A stretch of 64,000 bases of DNA, from the NCBI RefSeq assembly GCF_001418225.1, contig NZ_LIPT01000004.1:62001-126000 (forward strand), in the 5' to 3' direction. Positions 54,775 to 64,000 of the stretch are shown here, one piece after another. Made by a program: the position numbers and the translations under genes. Position 1 is the first letter of the stretch; every line of letters begins with the position of its first letter. This DNA is from Pannonibacter indicus. Lineage in GTDB: Bacteria; Pseudomonadota; Alphaproteobacteria; Rhizobiales; Stappiaceae. The notes beneath the pieces are model-generated. The model made no database searches. It saw only the letters and a list, made by a program, of their open reading frames with translations, and was not told where the DNA came from.

Positions 54775-55127
54775 CGGAGTGTTGCGCAAGCCTGTGGATG
54801 GCCGGGCCTGATGGCCGCCCTTGCAGAGAGAGGCAGGGGCGCGCCGGGCCGGGCATGCGTTTCAAACTGTGAGGGTTGGGTTTCATTAACCGTCTGGTTG
54901 CTGCTGGCAGGGTAGCTTTGCGCTCTGCCAGCGGAACAGTCTGCAGGGGCTGAACGTTCGGAAACCGTGCTCCATCTGCCGGTCCGGCGTTCCTGTGACA
55001 CCGGTCACAGCGGCAAGATCTTATACCTGCGAGGCTTTGTGGACTGCCCCGGCATCATTGAGCGGACTGGCCCCGGGGGCGAGTGGCCGGTCCTCATCTG
55101 ATTTCGAGCTTGAGGCCTTTTGAGACC
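54775..55127. other. Intergenic region between ssb and the L,D-transpeptidase gene
   Basis: About 350 bases. I see no supported gene, strong terminator or clear promoter pair. Confidence 0.5.
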
Positions 55128-57146
55128 ATGCGTCATACGCTGCAGCCCGCACGTTTCCTCTCCACACTTCTGGCAAGCGCTGCTATTGCTTCCCTCACGC
55201 TGACCGCCAGCGTTCAGCCTGCCGATGCGTTTCTGGACCGGATTTTCGGCGGGCGCCCCGTGGAAGAGCCCCAGCCTGTTCAGCCGGCACCGGCGCCGGT
55301 GCTGGACAAGGCCGTGATCGCCGCCAACAAGGTCTCCGCTCCGAAATATTACACATACAAGGCCGATCAGCTGGCGGCCTTCTCTCTGAAGGCGCTGGCC
55401 GTAAGCCCCCAGCCCGCCACAGCTCAAACGGCCGGGGGTGCCATGTCCAGTGGGACTGGCACAGCGCTGACCGTGTCCGCTCGGCCCGTTGCACCTCAGG
55501 GCGTTGCACCTCGCTCTGTGGCTGACCAGACCGGCAGCATCGCTTCGCCGGCCGTTCAGCCGGCGCCCGCCGCGGATAAGGCGGCTCTGGCCTTCGACGC
55601 GGCACGCCCGGCCTTTGCCGCGCTCAGCTTCAAGGCCTTGCCGGAAGTGGCAAAAGCGGTCGAAACGTTCTATGCGCAGGAGCCGCGTTTCATCTGGGTC
55701 GAGAATGGTGCGCCCAGTGCCCGGTTCGCCGCGCTGAAGTCCGAGCTGGAGCGGGCAGGGGATTTCGGGCTGGATCCGGCCGATTACCGGGTCGAGGCCC
55801 CTGCGCTCACCGGCCTTGAGCCGGCGGCCCGCGATGCCGCCCTGGTGGATTTTGAGGTGAAGGCCTCCATCGCGGCGCTGACCTATGTGCTGGACGCGCG
55901 CCGTGGCCGGGTCGATCCGAACCGCATCTCCGGCTATCACGACCTGCCGCGCCACAAGGTGGACCTGACGGCAGAGGCGAAAGGGCTGGCGGCTGCAGCC
56001 GATGCCGGGCAGTACCTGCGCTCGCGCCAGCTGGCGTCGCCCCAGTTCACTGCGCTGGTGGAAGAGCTGGCGCGGCTGAAGCGCGAGACCTCCGATACCC
56101 CGCAGGTCGTGATCGCGCCGGGCACGCTGCTTAAAGTCGGCAAGTCCAGCCCCGAGGTGAAGAACGTAGTTGCTGCCATCCGCCTGCGCGGCTCTGCGGC
56201 GCTGCTGGAGGCGCACAAGGATCTGCTCGACACCTATATGGGGGAGGAGCTTTACAGCGATGCCATCGCGGATCTGGTCAAGGCATATCAGGCCGAAGCC
56301 GGGCTCGATGCCGATGGCGTTGTGGGGGCGGGCACCATCCAGGCGCTGACGGGCGAAAGCAATGCCTCGAAGATCGCCAAGGTGGAACTGGCGCTGGAGC
56401 GGATGCGCTGGCTGCCGGAAAACCTGGGCGAGCGCCGCGTCTTCATCAACCAGCCGGCCTTCACGGTTGCCTATTTCGAGCCGGGCAGGGCGCCGCTGGA
56501 AATGCGCGCGGTCATCGGCAAGAAGTCGAACCAGACCAACTTCTTCTACGACACCATCGAGACGGTGGAATACAACCCCTATTGGGGCGTGCCCTATTCG
56601 ATCATTGTCAATGAGAAGTTGTCGAAGCTGCAGCAGGATCCGGCATGGCTCGACAAGGCCGGATACGAGGTGACGACGGCGGCGGGCAAGCCGGTTTCCT
56701 CGGCCAGTGTCGACTGGCATGCGGTGGCGACCGGCAAGATGCGGGTCAACGTGCGCCAGCGCCCGGGCGATGACAATGCGCTTGGCGAGCTGAAGATCCT
56801 CTTCCCCAACAAGCACGCCATCTACATGCATGACACGCCGTCGCGCTCACTGTTCAAGAAGGACATGCGCGCCTTCAGCCACGGCTGCGTGCGCCTCGCC
56901 GACCCGCGCGCCATGGCCGCTGCCGTGCTGGGCAAGACCGAGGCGCATGTGGCCAGCCGCATTGCCACGGGCAAGAACAACTCGGAAGATGTTGCCGGGA
57001 ACATCCCGGTCTATATCGCCTATTTCACCGCCTGGCCGCAGACGGATGGCAGCATCGGCTATTTCGGCGATGTCTACGACCGCGACGCCTACCTGCAAAA
57101 AGCCCTCGAAGCCACCCGCAAGGCGCGGGGAACGGCGGAAAGCTGA
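55128..57146 (+). CDS. YcbB-type L,D-transpeptidase (peptidoglycan cross-linking)
   Basis: 672 residues. A signal peptide (FLSTLLASAAIASLTLTASV) is followed by a Pro/Ala-rich linker. Near residues 170-290 is a scaffold domain. A peptidoglycan-binding repeat (ALTGESNASKIAKVELALER region) precedes the YkuD catalytic domain, with the nucleophile in FSHGCVRLADPRAMA (cysteine near residue 585) and the conserved HDTPSRSLFKKD before it. It forms 3-3 crosslinks in the periplasm. ATG 55128 begins the signal peptide; a GTG at 55083 is unlikely. It is a single-gene unit ended by a strong terminator. Confidence 0.9.
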   Translation: MRHTLQPARFLSTLLASAAIASLTLTASVQPADAFLDRIFGGRPVEEPQPVQPAPAPVLDKAVIAANKVSAPKYYTYKADQLAAFSLKALAVSPQPATAQTAGGAMSSGTGTALTVSARPVAPQGVAPRSVADQTGSIASPAVQPAPAADKAALAFDAARPAFAALSFKALPEVAKAVETFYAQEPRFIWVENGAPSARFAALKSELERAGDFGLDPADYRVEAPALTGLEPAARDAALVDFEVKASIAALTYVLDARRGRVDPNRISGYHDLPRHKVDLTAEAKGLAAAADAGQYLRSRQLASPQFTALVEELARLKRETSDTPQVVIAPGTLLKVGKSSPEVKNVVAAIRLRGSAALLEAHKDLLDTYMGEELYSDAIADLVKAYQAEAGLDADGVVGAGTIQALTGESNASKIAKVELALERMRWLPENLGERRVFINQPAFTVAYFEPGRAPLEMRAVIGKKSNQTNFFYDTIETVEYNPYWGVPYSIIVNEKLSKLQQDPAWLDKAGYEVTTAAGKPVSSASVDWHAVATGKMRVNVRQRPGDDNALGELKILFPNKHAIYMHDTPSRSLFKKDMRAFSHGCVRLADPRAMAAAVLGKTEAHVASRIATGKNNSEDVAGNIPVYIAYFTAWPQTDGSIGYFGDVYDRDAYLQKALEATRKARGTAES

Positions 57147-57169
57147 GGTCTGAACGCATAAACCTCATG

Positions 57170-57198
57170 AAGGCGGCCCAACCGGTGCCGCCTTTTTT
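57170..57198 (+). terminator. Intrinsic terminator after the L,D-transpeptidase gene
   Basis: AAGGCGGC (57170-57177) pairs with GCCGCCTT (57187-57194), and the stem runs into TTTTTT ending at 57198. Confidence 0.85.
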
Positions 57199-57290
57199 CT
57201 TGCGGGGCAGGGAAGGGGCGGCAATTTGCCTGATGGACAGCGTCCATGCGACCCGCACGTGCCGTATCCGGGAGCGTTTGAGCCGCTGGC

Positions 57291-57995
57291 TTAGCGGGCC
57301 TTGGGCAGAGGTCCGCCGTGCTGTGCGAGAATGGTGTCCGCAAGGGTGGCACTCATAGCCATTCTTTCCATGCAATGCCGCAAGTATTCAGGGTCACGGA
57401 TCAATTCGACGGCCTGCGCATAGGCTTGCCCGGCCGTGTCGCCGTAGGCCTCGCGGGCGCGTGTCCATGCCGCAGCCGGAATATCGCCCCAGCTGGATAT
57501 CATCATCGAAAGGTCAATGATGTCCCGGCTGAGTACGGCCCTGTCTGCCCAGCGGTCGGCATTGGCCAGCAGTTTCTCCAGATACAGGTCGGGGCGGGCA
57601 AGAACCGGCACTCTCAGGTCCGGATCGAAAGCACCGTTCAGGGTGACACGCGCTTCCCGGATGATCTCGAACTTTATCTGCGCGCCGCCGCATTCAAATG
57701 CTGTGCGGATGCCATATTGATCCGTCTTCACCTCCCGCAGGGGGGTAATCTCAGCCTCCGGCCGGATCAGACCCGCAAGCCCTGCGCCAAAGACGGTTTG
57801 CCGGATCAGGCGGTAACCTTCCTGCGAGGCGCAGAGAAAATCGATGTCAACGCTTTCTCTGTATTCGCCGAGTTGCAGCACGATTGCGGTGCCGCCGCCA
57901 AAAAAGCACTGCGCACGGTGCATCAACTCGCCGTTCAGCCCATGCAGGGCAGTCAGAATGGCCTGATGGTGCGGGCGCTTGAAGAACCTTGCCAT
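57291..57995 (-). CDS. Nucleotidyltransferase of the AbiEii/AbiGii toxin family
   Basis: 234 residues. The nucleotidyltransferase signature is clear: CFFGGGTAIVLQLGEYRESV, then DIDFL, giving the GG...DxD metal-binding core. RPDLYLEKLLANADRWADRA, then DIIDLSMM follows, as in AbiEii-like proteins. Such toxins transfer nucleotides to tRNA or other targets and usually pair with a dedicated antitoxin. The gene immediately upstream on the same strand (seven bases away) encodes a 68-residue protein that is not an AbiEi-type winged-helix antitoxin. ATG 57995 is used; an ORF start 36 bases upstream overlaps that gene. The toxic role is inferred from the family. Confidence 0.8.
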   Translation of the reverse strand: MARFFKRPHHQAILTALHGLNGELMHRAQCFFGGGTAIVLQLGEYRESVDIDFLCASQEGYRLIRQTVFGAGLAGLIRPEAEITPLREVKTDQYGIRTAFECGGAQIKFEIIREARVTLNGAFDPDLRVPVLARPDLYLEKLLANADRWADRAVLSRDIIDLSMMISSWGDIPAAAWTRAREAYGDTAGQAYAQAVELIRDPEYLRHCMERMAMSATLADTILAQHGGPLPKAR

Positions 57996-58002
57996 GCCAG
58001 CC

Positions 58003-58209
58003 TCAGGCAGCCAGCATGATGCCGTTGCCATAGCGTGCCGTCAGCAGGGCAATCAGGCTGCGTTCGCCGTCCTCAAGAGCTTCCGTATCGACAAAACGCC
58101 AGTTGCGCTCGTAAAGATCAAAAGCCTCCTGTCCGTCCAGCACCGGATTTCCGGGACGGCTCCAGCAGAGCAGCCTGAGCTGCGGATAGTGGCTTGTCTC
58201 AATCTTCAT
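58003..58209 (-). CDS. Small partner protein of the nucleotidyltransferase (unknown family)
   Basis: 68 residues starting MKIETSHYPQLRLLCWSRPG and ending TARYGNGIMLAA, moderately acidic. I recognise no named domain. It precedes the nucleotidyltransferase gene by seven bases on the same strand, the spacing of a cotranscribed two-gene cassette. It is therefore a candidate antitoxin or accessory protein. Its ATG overlaps (ATGA) the stop of the frame that runs out of the truncated IS481-type transposase upstream, so it may now depend on read-through from there. Confidence 0.65.
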   Translation of the reverse strand: MKIETSHYPQLRLLCWSRPGNPVLDGQEAFDLYERNWRFVDTEALEDGERSLIALLTARYGNGIMLAA

Positions 58210-58544
58210 GTCTGCCTCGCAGCCTCAAATATAGAGCTCTTTCCCGGAAATATCCAGTGTGGGGGCATTTGTTCAGCCGGACCGGCGGCGTGCTGCGCCC
58301 ATATGAGCCCTGCCAGAACCGCCGCCTCGATCTCCGCAGGCATGCGGTTGGGGTGCGGGCCCTTCGCGCCGGGCAGCCGGTCGATCAGGCCTTCAGCGCC
58401 GCAGGTCTGGAAATTGCGCCGGATCTCATAGAACTGCTGGCGCGAATAGCCCATCACCTTGCAGGCACGGCTGACGTTCAAAAGTTCGCTCGCAAGGTCC
58501 AGCAGAGACAGCTTCCGCCGTGCTATCTTGTCCTTCGTGGTCAT
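58206..58544 (-). pseudogene. Truncated IS481-family transposase
   Basis: From ATG 58544 the minus strand reads TTKDKIARRKLSLLDLASEL, then NVSRACKVMGYSRQQFYEIR and GLIDRLPGAKGPHPNRMPAE. This is the helix-turn-helix N terminus of IS481-family transposases. After about 80 codons (near 58305) the match stops and unrelated codons follow to a TGA at 58206-58208. The DDE catalytic domain is missing. Confidence 0.8.
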
Positions 58545-58657
58545 GTTCGTTGTCCTCGGATTTGTGATGTTTGGCGACACCATCAAACTCGCTCCAACGC
58601 GGCATGGCCACACCCTTAAGGGTGAGCCAACTGTCAGGTAATTACCGTCTCAGGACA
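58206..58657 (-). mobile_element. IS481-family element remnant with one terminus
   Basis: The outer end reads, on the minus strand from 58657, TGTCCTGAGACGGTAATTAC. Its TGT start and spacing of about 110 bases to the transposase ATG fit an IS481 terminal inverted repeat. The other terminus and most of the transposase are deleted. The inner boundary is near 58305; sequence to 58206 belongs to the fused frame. Confidence 0.65.
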
Positions 58658-58754
58658 TACAGGCTATCTTGGGACTACAATTACTCTGGAGGGGACGCCT
58701 TCGCCTGACACCCTCTTACCTCTCAGCTTGGCTTCCTTGCTCCAAATGACAAAT

Positions 58755-58790
58755 AAAAACCCGCCCGCCGTCTCCGGCAAGCGGGTTTTT
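58755..58790 (-). terminator. Bidirectional intrinsic terminator after nrdJ
   Basis: A ten-base-pair stem, AAAAACCCGC (58755-58764) with GCGGGTTTTT (58781-58790), has an inner GCCG/CGGC pairing. On the minus strand TTTTTATTT follows, about 75 bases after the nrdJ stop; on the plus strand TTTTTCCGTTTT follows. Confidence 0.85.
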
Positions 58791-58862
58791 CCGTTTTCAT
58801 GGCTCCCCCAAACTGCCCGCTGGCTCAATCAGCCGGGGCGGTTCGGGTTCACTCACTCCCTC

Positions 58863-61800
58863 TCAGCTGCACCCGCTCGTTGAGCCGCAGGTGTCGCATT
58901 TCAGGCAGGTGCCGTTGCGGACCATGGTGAAGTTGCCGCATTCGGAGCAGCTTTCGCCTTCGTAGCCTTTCATCCGCGCCTGGGCGATGCGCTCGGCGGC
59001 GGAGGAGGGGGCTGCTACCGGGGCTGGGGCTGTTTCGAGTTTGATGGCCAGTTCCGTGTTGCCCGAGCGGGCAAAGGCGGTGGCGACGGCGGAGGTCTGG
59101 GCCACAGTCTGGGCGATGGGGGCGGTTGCGGTGCCCTTTACGGCCGGAGCGATGCCCCCTGCTGCTGTACCATGCGCTGCGCTTTGACCCGCGAGCGAGC
59201 CGGCCGGTTCGCCGCTGGCGGAGACGAGGCGGAAGCGCTCGGTCTGGCCGCGCACGAGGCCGTGGGAGACGACGCCCTGTTCGCCGCGCCCTTCGCTGGC
59301 GCCCGCGCTGATGCCGGTGTTGCCGATGGCTTCCGGCGGCACGTGCGCAAGGTCATGACGGCCGAGGTAAGAGACGGCGAGCTCGCGGAAGATGTAGTCG
59401 AGGATCGACGTGGCGTTCTTGATCGCCTCGTTGCCCTGCACCATGCCCGCCGGTTCAAAGCGGGTGAAGGTGAAGGCGTCGACATATTCCTCCAGCGGCA
59501 CGCCATATTGCAGGCCGAGCGAGATGGCGATGGCGAAGTTGTTCATCAGGGAGCGGAAGGCGGCGCCTTCCTTGTGCATGTCGATGAAGATCTCGCCGAG
59601 GCGGCCATCCTGATATTCGCCTGTGGTGAGATACACCTTGTGGCCGCCGACGCGGGCCTTCTGGGTGTAGCCCTTGCGCCGGTCCGGCATCTTCTCGCGG
59701 GCACGGACGGTGCGCTCGATGATCCGCTCGACGATGCGCTCGGCGATGACTTCGGCCTTGGCAGCGGCAGGCTTGGCGGCAATCGCCTCGGCAGCCTCTT
59801 CCGCGTCCTCGTCCTCATCGGCGATGAGCTGCGAGTTCAGCGGCTGGGACAGCTTGGAGCCGTCGCGGTAGAGCGCGTTGGCCTTCAGCGCCAGCCGCCA
59901 GGACAGCATGTAGGCTTCCTTGCAGTCGTCAACGGTCGCCTCGTTCGGCATGTTGATCGTCTTGGAAATGGCGCCGGAGATGAAGGGCTGGGCGGCGGCC
60001 ATCATGCGAATGTGGCTTTCGACCGAAAGGTAGCGCTTGCCGGTCTTGCCGCAGGGGTTGGCGCAGTCGAAGACCGGGTAATGCTCCTTCTTCAGGAAGG
60101 GCGCGCCTTCCAGCGTCATGGCGCCGCAGACGTGGATGTTGGCAGCCTCGATCTCGGCCTTGGAGAAGCCGAGGAACGGCAGCAGCTCGAAGGCCGGGTC
60201 GTTCATCTGCTCCGCCGTGACGCCAAGGGCGGTCAGCTGTTCATCGCCCAGCGTCCAGCGGTTGAAGACGAACTTGATGTCGAAGGCCGACTTCAGCGAA
60301 CCCTTGAGCTTGGCAAGGCTGTCCTCGGTGAAGCCTTTGGCCTTGAGGCTGGACGGGTTGACGCCCGGTGCCTGATCCAGCGAGCCATGGCCGACGGCAT
60401 AGGCCTCGATCTCGGCGATCTCGTTCGGCTTATAGCCCAGCACTTCGAGGGCTTCGGGCACGGCGCGGTTGATGATCTTGAAATAGCCGCCGCCGGCCAG
60501 CTTCTTGAACTTCACCAGCGCGAAGTCGGGCTCGATGCCGGTGGTGTCGCAGTCCATCACCAGGCCGATGGTGCCGGTGGGGGCGATGACGGAGACCTGC
60601 GCATTGCGGTAGCCGTACTTTTCGCCCAGCTCCAGCGCCCGGTCCCAGGCCAGCTTCGACCGCTCGATCAGCACCTTGTCGGGGCAGGAGGCATGGTCCA
60701 GCGGCACCGGATTGGTGGACAGCGCCTCGTAGCCCGCTGCCTCGCCATGGGCGGCGCGGCGGTGGTTGCGGATGACGCGCAGCATGTGGGCGGCGTTGTC
60801 GCCATAGCCGGGGAAGGCCCCCAGCTCACCGGCCATTTCGGCGGAGGTGGCATAGGACACGCCGGTCATGATGGCCGACAGGGCACCGCAAAGGGCGCGG
60901 CCCGCATCGCTGTCATAGGGGATGCCGGAGGTCATCAGCAGGCCGCCGATGTTGGCATAGCCAAGGCCGAGGGTGCGGAAGCGGTAGGACAGCTCGGCGA
61001 TTTCCTTCGAGGGGAACTGCGCCATGAGCACGGAGATTTCCAGCACCACGGTCCACAGGCGCACCGCATGCTCATAGGCGTCCACGTCAAAGGAGCGGTC
61101 CGCGCGGCGGAACTGCATCAGGTTCAGGGACGCCAGATTGCAGGCCGTGTCGTCCAGGAACATGTATTCCGAGCAGGGGTTGGAGGCGCGGATCTCGCCC
61201 GAGGCCGGGCAGGTGTGCCAGTCGTTGATGGTGGTGTGATACTGGATGCCGGGATCGGCGGAGGCCCAGGCGGCATAGCCGATCTGCTCCCACAGCTCGC
61301 GCGCCTTCAGCGTCTTCATCACCTTGCCGTCTTTGCGGGCGGTCAGGTCCCAGGTGCTGTCATCTGTCACGGCCTTGAGGAAGCCGTCGGTGACGCGCAC
61401 GGAGTTGTTGGAGTTCTGGCCGGAAACGGTCAGATAGGCTTCCGAATCCCAGTCGGTGTTGTAGGAGGGGAACTCGATGTTGGTGTAGCCTTGACGGGCG
61501 AACTGGATGACGCGGCGGATGTAGTTTTCCGGCACCATCATCTTCTTGGCGGCGCGGATTTCGCGCTTCAGGGCCGGGTTCCTGGCCGGGTCGAAGCAGT
61601 CGCCATTGTCCGCCTCGCAATTGACGCAGGCCTTCATGATGGCGGTCAGGTGCTTCTGGCAGATCTTCGAGCCGGTGACGAGGGCGGCCACCTTCTGCTC
61701 TTCCTTGACCTTCCAGTTGATGTAGTCCTCGATGTCCGGATGGTCCACATCCACGACCACCATCTTGGCGGCGCGCCGGGTGGTGCCGCCGGACTTGATG

Positions 61801-62606
61801 GCGCCCGCAGCCCGGTCACCGATCTTCAGGAAGCTCATCAGGCCGGAGGAGCGGCCGCCGCCGGACAGCTTCTCGCCTTCACCGCGCAGGCGCGAGAAGT
61901 TGGAGCCGGTGCCCGAGCCGTATTTGAACAGGCGCGCCTCGCGCACCCACAGGTCCATGATGCCGTTCTCGTTAACGAGATCGTCTTCCACGGACTGAAT
62001 GAAGCATGCGTGCGGCTGCGGATGCTCATAGGCGGTGGCTGACTTCACCAGCTCGCCGGTCTGGAAATCGACATAGAAGTGGCCCTGGCTGGGGCCGTCG
62101 ATGCCATAGGCCCAGTGCAGGCCGGTGTTGAACCACTGCGGGCTGTTTGGTGCCACCTTCTGGGTCGCCAGCATGAAACGCAGCTCGTCGTAGAAGGCCT
62201 GGGCATCGGCCTCGCCGTCGAAATAGCCGCCCTTCCAGCCCCAGTAGGTCCAGGTGCCGGCCAGACGGTCGAAGACCTGGCGTGCGTCGGTCTCGGAGCC
62301 GAAGCGCTCGCCCTCGGGCAGGGCTTCGAGGGCGGCCATGTCGGCCTCGCGGCGCCACAGCCAGGAGGGAACGGTGTTCTCTTCCACCGGCTTCAGGCGG
62401 GCCGGAACGCCGGCCTTGCGGAAATATTTCTGGGCGAGAATGTCGGAGGCGACCTGCGAGAACTGGGCCGGAACCTGAATGTCCGCGAGACGGAACACGA
62501 TGGAGCCATCCGGATTGCGGATCTCGCTCGTGGTCGTGGTGAAGTCGATCTCAGCGTAAGGGGACTGTCCATCCTTGGTGTAACGCCGTTCAATCCGCAT
62601 TCCCAT
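58863..62606 (-). CDS. nrdJ: Vitamin B12-dependent ribonucleotide reductase (class II)
   Basis: 1247 residues. The barrel active-site elements are visible: [20 protein letters not shown] near residue 480 and the [20 protein letters not shown] region near residue 680. The large NrdJ/NrdZ-type N-terminal part ([20 protein letters not shown]) and the C-terminal cysteine cluster [20 protein letters not shown] are typical of the long alphaproteobacterial form. It reduces ribonucleotides using adenosylcobalamin, independent of oxygen. ATG 62606 is used; ATG 62600 is equally possible. No convincing cobalamin riboswitch was found on its strand upstream. Confidence 0.94.
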   Translation of the reverse strand: MGMRIERRYTKDGQSPYAEIDFTTTTSEIRNPDGSIVFRLADIQVPAQFSQVASDILAQKYFRKAGVPARLKPVEENTVPSWLWRREADMAALEALPEGERFGSETDARQVFDRLAGTWTYWGWKGGYFDGEADAQAFYDELRFMLATQKVAPNSPQWFNTGLHWAYGIDGPSQGHFYVDFQTGELVKSATAYEHPQPHACFIQSVEDDLVNENGIMDLWVREARLFKYGSGTGSNFSRLRGEGEKLSGGGRSSGLMSFLKIGDRAAGAIKSGGTTRRAAKMVVVDVDHPDIEDYINWKVKEEQKVAALVTGSKICQKHLTAIMKACVNCEADNGDCFDPARNPALKREIRAAKKMMVPENYIRRVIQFARQGYTNIEFPSYNTDWDSEAYLTVSGQNSNNSVRVTDGFLKAVTDDSTWDLTARKDGKVMKTLKARELWEQIGYAAWASADPGIQYHTTINDWHTCPASGEIRASNPCSEYMFLDDTACNLASLNLMQFRRADRSFDVDAYEHAVRLWTVVLEISVLMAQFPSKEIAELSYRFRTLGLGYANIGGLLMTSGIPYDSDAGRALCGALSAIMTGVSYATSAEMAGELGAFPGYGDNAAHMLRVIRNHRRAAHGEAAGYEALSTNPVPLDHASCPDKVLIERSKLAWDRALELGEKYGYRNAQVSVIAPTGTIGLVMDCDTTGIEPDFALVKFKKLAGGGYFKIINRAVPEALEVLGYKPNEIAEIEAYAVGHGSLDQAPGVNPSSLKAKGFTEDSLAKLKGSLKSAFDIKFVFNRWTLGDEQLTALGVTAEQMNDPAFELLPFLGFSKAEIEAANIHVCGAMTLEGAPFLKKEHYPVFDCANPCGKTGKRYLSVESHIRMMAAAQPFISGAISKTINMPNEATVDDCKEAYMLSWRLALKANALYRDGSKLSQPLNSQLIADEDEDAEEAAEAIAAKPAAAKAEVIAERIVERIIERTVRAREKMPDRRKGYTQKARVGGHKVYLTTGEYQDGRLGEIFIDMHKEGAAFRSLMNNFAIAISLGLQYGVPLEEYVDAFTFTRFEPAGMVQGNEAIKNATSILDYIFRELAVSYLGRHDLAHVPPEAIGNTGISAGASEGRGEQGVVSHGLVRGQTERFRLVSASGEPAGSLAGQSAAHGTAAGGIAPAVKGTATAPIAQTVAQTSAVATAFARSGNTELAIKLETAPAPVAAPSSAAERIAQARMKGYEGESCSECGNFTMVRNGTCLKCDTCGSTSGCS

Positions 62607-63292
62607 GCCCCCTTCAACGTGCCGGCCCGGCAGGCGATCCGCCTTGCGTCAGGCCGCAAAAATCCGTTGCCCGGGCGCAGCCGCATCCCGGACGTTCAAT
62701 AGTACCGCTACCCTGTCAATCGAGGCCCGGTTCAGAGCCGGCTCACTCTTTACAGTGAGGAATTCCCTGATCCTGCCACCCTGGTGGCCTGCCACTGGTG
62801 TTTCCGCATGCGGACAGCCAGAGGCAGGGTGCCGCGATGTCCAGGCTGCCAGCGCAACGGAAGGCGGCGCGCGGGAGGCCGCTGCCGCGGGTTCATTATG
62901 CTGCCGGAAACCGGTTCTACTGGGCGGAAACAGACGCCTGCCTGCCCGCCGGAACACTCATCGTGACGTTCCGGACATTAGTGTGAATCATCGGTTACCG
63001 TCAAGTTTGTGGAACTATCGCTTGTGTGTAAAAATTGGCCGGCAATCTAAATCTAGTAGCTCTTGTGGAAATCGGGGAGAGCGGGGGAAAGCCGTGATTT
63101 GATGCAGGTCATTGCAATCTTGCATCAAGTTGAAGCGCGCGAGGGCCCACGCGGGGATGATGCCAGCAATGCCTGCCATGTTGCTGATTGATGATGACAA
63201 TTTGACGAAAAGGCCGCCACCGCATTTCAAGCGGGTTTAAGCGCGGCATGCGAGAAGAAGGGCGGTTCATCTCCGGCAGGGGGCCTGATTTC
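62607..63292. other. Intergenic region between nrdJ and the receiver-protein gene
   Basis: About 690 bases between divergent genes. The half near nrdJ is GC-rich and structured but matches no riboswitch I can confirm. The half near 63000 is AT-richer and includes the inverted repeat and FNR/FixK-like site listed separately. No gene is supported. Confidence 0.5.
63099..63128. promoter_or_regulatory. FixK/FNR-like half-matching box inside a larger inverted repeat
   Basis: TTGAT-GCAG-GTCAT (63099-63112) differs by one base from the FixK/FNR consensus TTGAT-N4-(G/A)TCAA. The same first arm, TTGATGCA (63099-63106), is also the perfect inverse of TGCATCAA (63121-63128) across 14 bases. It lies about 190 bases before the receiver gene and 490 bases before nrdJ. 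Which protein binds is not known. Confidence 0.45.
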
Positions 63293-64000
63293 ATGTCCAA
63301 CCATCATGCGGCCTATGGCCTGACCTTCGAGGAACTCGACGTGGTTGTCGTCGAGGATTCAAGGCAGATGCAGACCATTCTTCGCTCGATACTTCTAAGC
63401 TTCAAGGTCGAGCGGGTGCGGGTGTTCGATACGGTGGATGCGGCGCTGGAATCCATGCTCACCGAGCCGCCCAATCTCATTCTTTCCGACTGGCGTATGG
63501 AACCGGCGACGGGCTACCAGATGTTGCGGCTGATCCGGCACAAGAACATGGCGCCGCTTTGTTTTGTGCCGCTGCTGTTCGTCACCGCCCATGGCACGCG
63601 GGCCTTTGTCGAGAAGGCGTTCCGGGCGGGGGCGCATCATCTGTTGGCCAAGCCCGTTTCGCCCTCGATGATCCACGCCCGGCTGAACTGGCTGCTCAAT
63701 GATGCAAGGGAAATGATCCCTGACAAGAACGGCTTCTATTCCATTGAGGGTATTGGACTTTTGTTGCAGCAGCAGGCAGGCAAGATGAAGACGCTGGATG
63801 GCGCGCGCGCCTATCACCAGCGGGCGACCCGCCGCTATCAGGAAGTGAAGGAGACGGTGGAGCACGTCTTCAACGAGGATGGCTCGAACGCCGCAGCGGC
63901 GCTTGATTCGCAGGCCGGACGCATGGCGGCCGTTGCCCGGAGCACCACAAAGCCGGTGCAGAAGCCGAAGACGGACGAGCCGAAACCGCCAGTGCCGGGA
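63293..64000 (+). CDS. CheY-like receiver-domain protein (5' part; runs off the window)
   Basis: 236 codons are visible with no stop. A receiver domain spans residues about 15-140. The acidic pair is in VVVVEDSRQMQTILRSIL, the phosphorylation aspartate in LILSDWRMEPATGYQ, the threonine in FVTAHGTRA and the lysine in LLAKPVSP. The rest is a charged, helical then Pro/Lys/Thr-rich tail (KPVQKPKTDEPKPPVPG) with no DNA-binding domain so far. Such proteins act as phosphorylation-dependent adaptors. ATG 63293 follows GCAGGGGGCCTGATTTC; an in-frame ATG at 63248 is possible. Confidence 0.85.
   Translation, partial: MSNHHAAYGLTFEELDVVVVEDSRQMQTILRSILLSFKVERVRVFDTVDAALESMLTEPPNLILSDWRMEPATGYQMLRLIRHKNMAPLCFVPLLFVTAHGTRAFVEKAFRAGAHHLLAKPVSPSMIHARLNWLLNDAREMIPDKNGFYSIEGIGLLLQQQAGKMKTLDGARAYHQRATRRYQEVKETVEHVFNEDGSNAAAALDSQAGRMAAVARSTTKPVQKPKTDEPKPPVPG

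Noticed and set aside
59172-62042. A 956-codon open frame on the plus strand opposite nrdJ
   Set aside because: It is the antisense of a GC-rich conserved gene. Its translation is a Gly/His/Asp/Val-rich shadow with no recognisable domain.
62780-62970. Cobalamin riboswitch near nrdJ (plus-strand GCTGCC..CGCAAC and a CCACTG-like hexamer)
   Set aside because: The fragments are on the strand opposite to nrdJ and in the wrong order, and the rest of the B12-box core is missing.

Overview
The window is GC-rich, gene-dense chromosomal DNA from an alphaproteobacterium, most likely a Hyphomicrobiales (rhizobial-type) species. A Stappiaceae-like organism is my guess and is not proven. The evidence is the gene orders rpsF-rpsR-rplI-dnaB-alr-radA-cvpA-purF and fabD-fabG-acpP-fabF-mltG-yicC-gmk, a malonate matPQMAB-type operon, GAAC-N7-GAAC LexA boxes between uvrA and ssb, B12-dependent NrdJ, and DUF1127 genes followed by CCUCCUCCC-loop hairpins.

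Layout. 1-3.7 kb: the end of an acetoin/2-oxo-acid dehydrogenase operon (E1 alpha, E1 beta, an E2 fused to an alpha/beta hydrolase) and a SorC-type regulator. 3.8-9.3 kb: a complete peptide-type ABC importer (binding protein, two permeases, one fused double ATPase) with unusual interlocked inverted repeats after the binding-protein gene. 9.3-14.2 kb: a gene graveyard of a sigma-54-activator tail, an alcohol dehydrogenase tail, a TRAP binding-protein start, a transposase tail, a truncated secreted protein, a chimeric reductase with an amber stop, a SnoaL-like gene with an amber stop and a LysR gene with two frameshifts; only a MarR gene is intact. 14.2-20.8 kb: malonate regulator, TRAP transporter, malonyl-CoA decarboxylase and malonyl-CoA synthetase. 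20.9-25.2 kb: a secreted alpha/beta hydrolase, an Lrp regulator divergent from an isochorismatase-type hydrolase, a nitroreductase and a PilZ protein.

25.6-47.8 kb is core housekeeping: a YfgM-like protein, BamB, Der, an inositol monophosphatase-type enzyme, a short-chain dehydrogenase, PurF, CvpA, RadA, Alr, DnaB, L9, S18, S6, then fatty acid synthesis (FabD, FabG, ACP, FabF), MltG, YicC, Gmk and TrmFO.

48-50 kb: an unknown lipoprotein with a possible Cys-His-Asp triad, then two tandem minus-strand units. Each unit is a 49-codon DUF1127 gene followed by three hairpins whose loops read CCTCCTCCC on the transcribed strand (cuckoo/CcsR-type small RNAs). 50.5-57.2 kb: uvrA and ssb, divergent across two LexA boxes, and a YcbB-type L,D-transpeptidase. 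57.3-58.7 kb: a nucleotidyltransferase (AbiEii-type) two-gene cassette beside an IS481-family remnant. 58.9-62.6 kb: nrdJ. The window ends inside a CheY-like receiver protein gene.

The observations most worth following are the duplicated DUF1127/hairpin units, the mutually exclusive hairpins inside the ABC importer operon, the small-protein/nucleotidyltransferase cassette and the decayed catabolic island.
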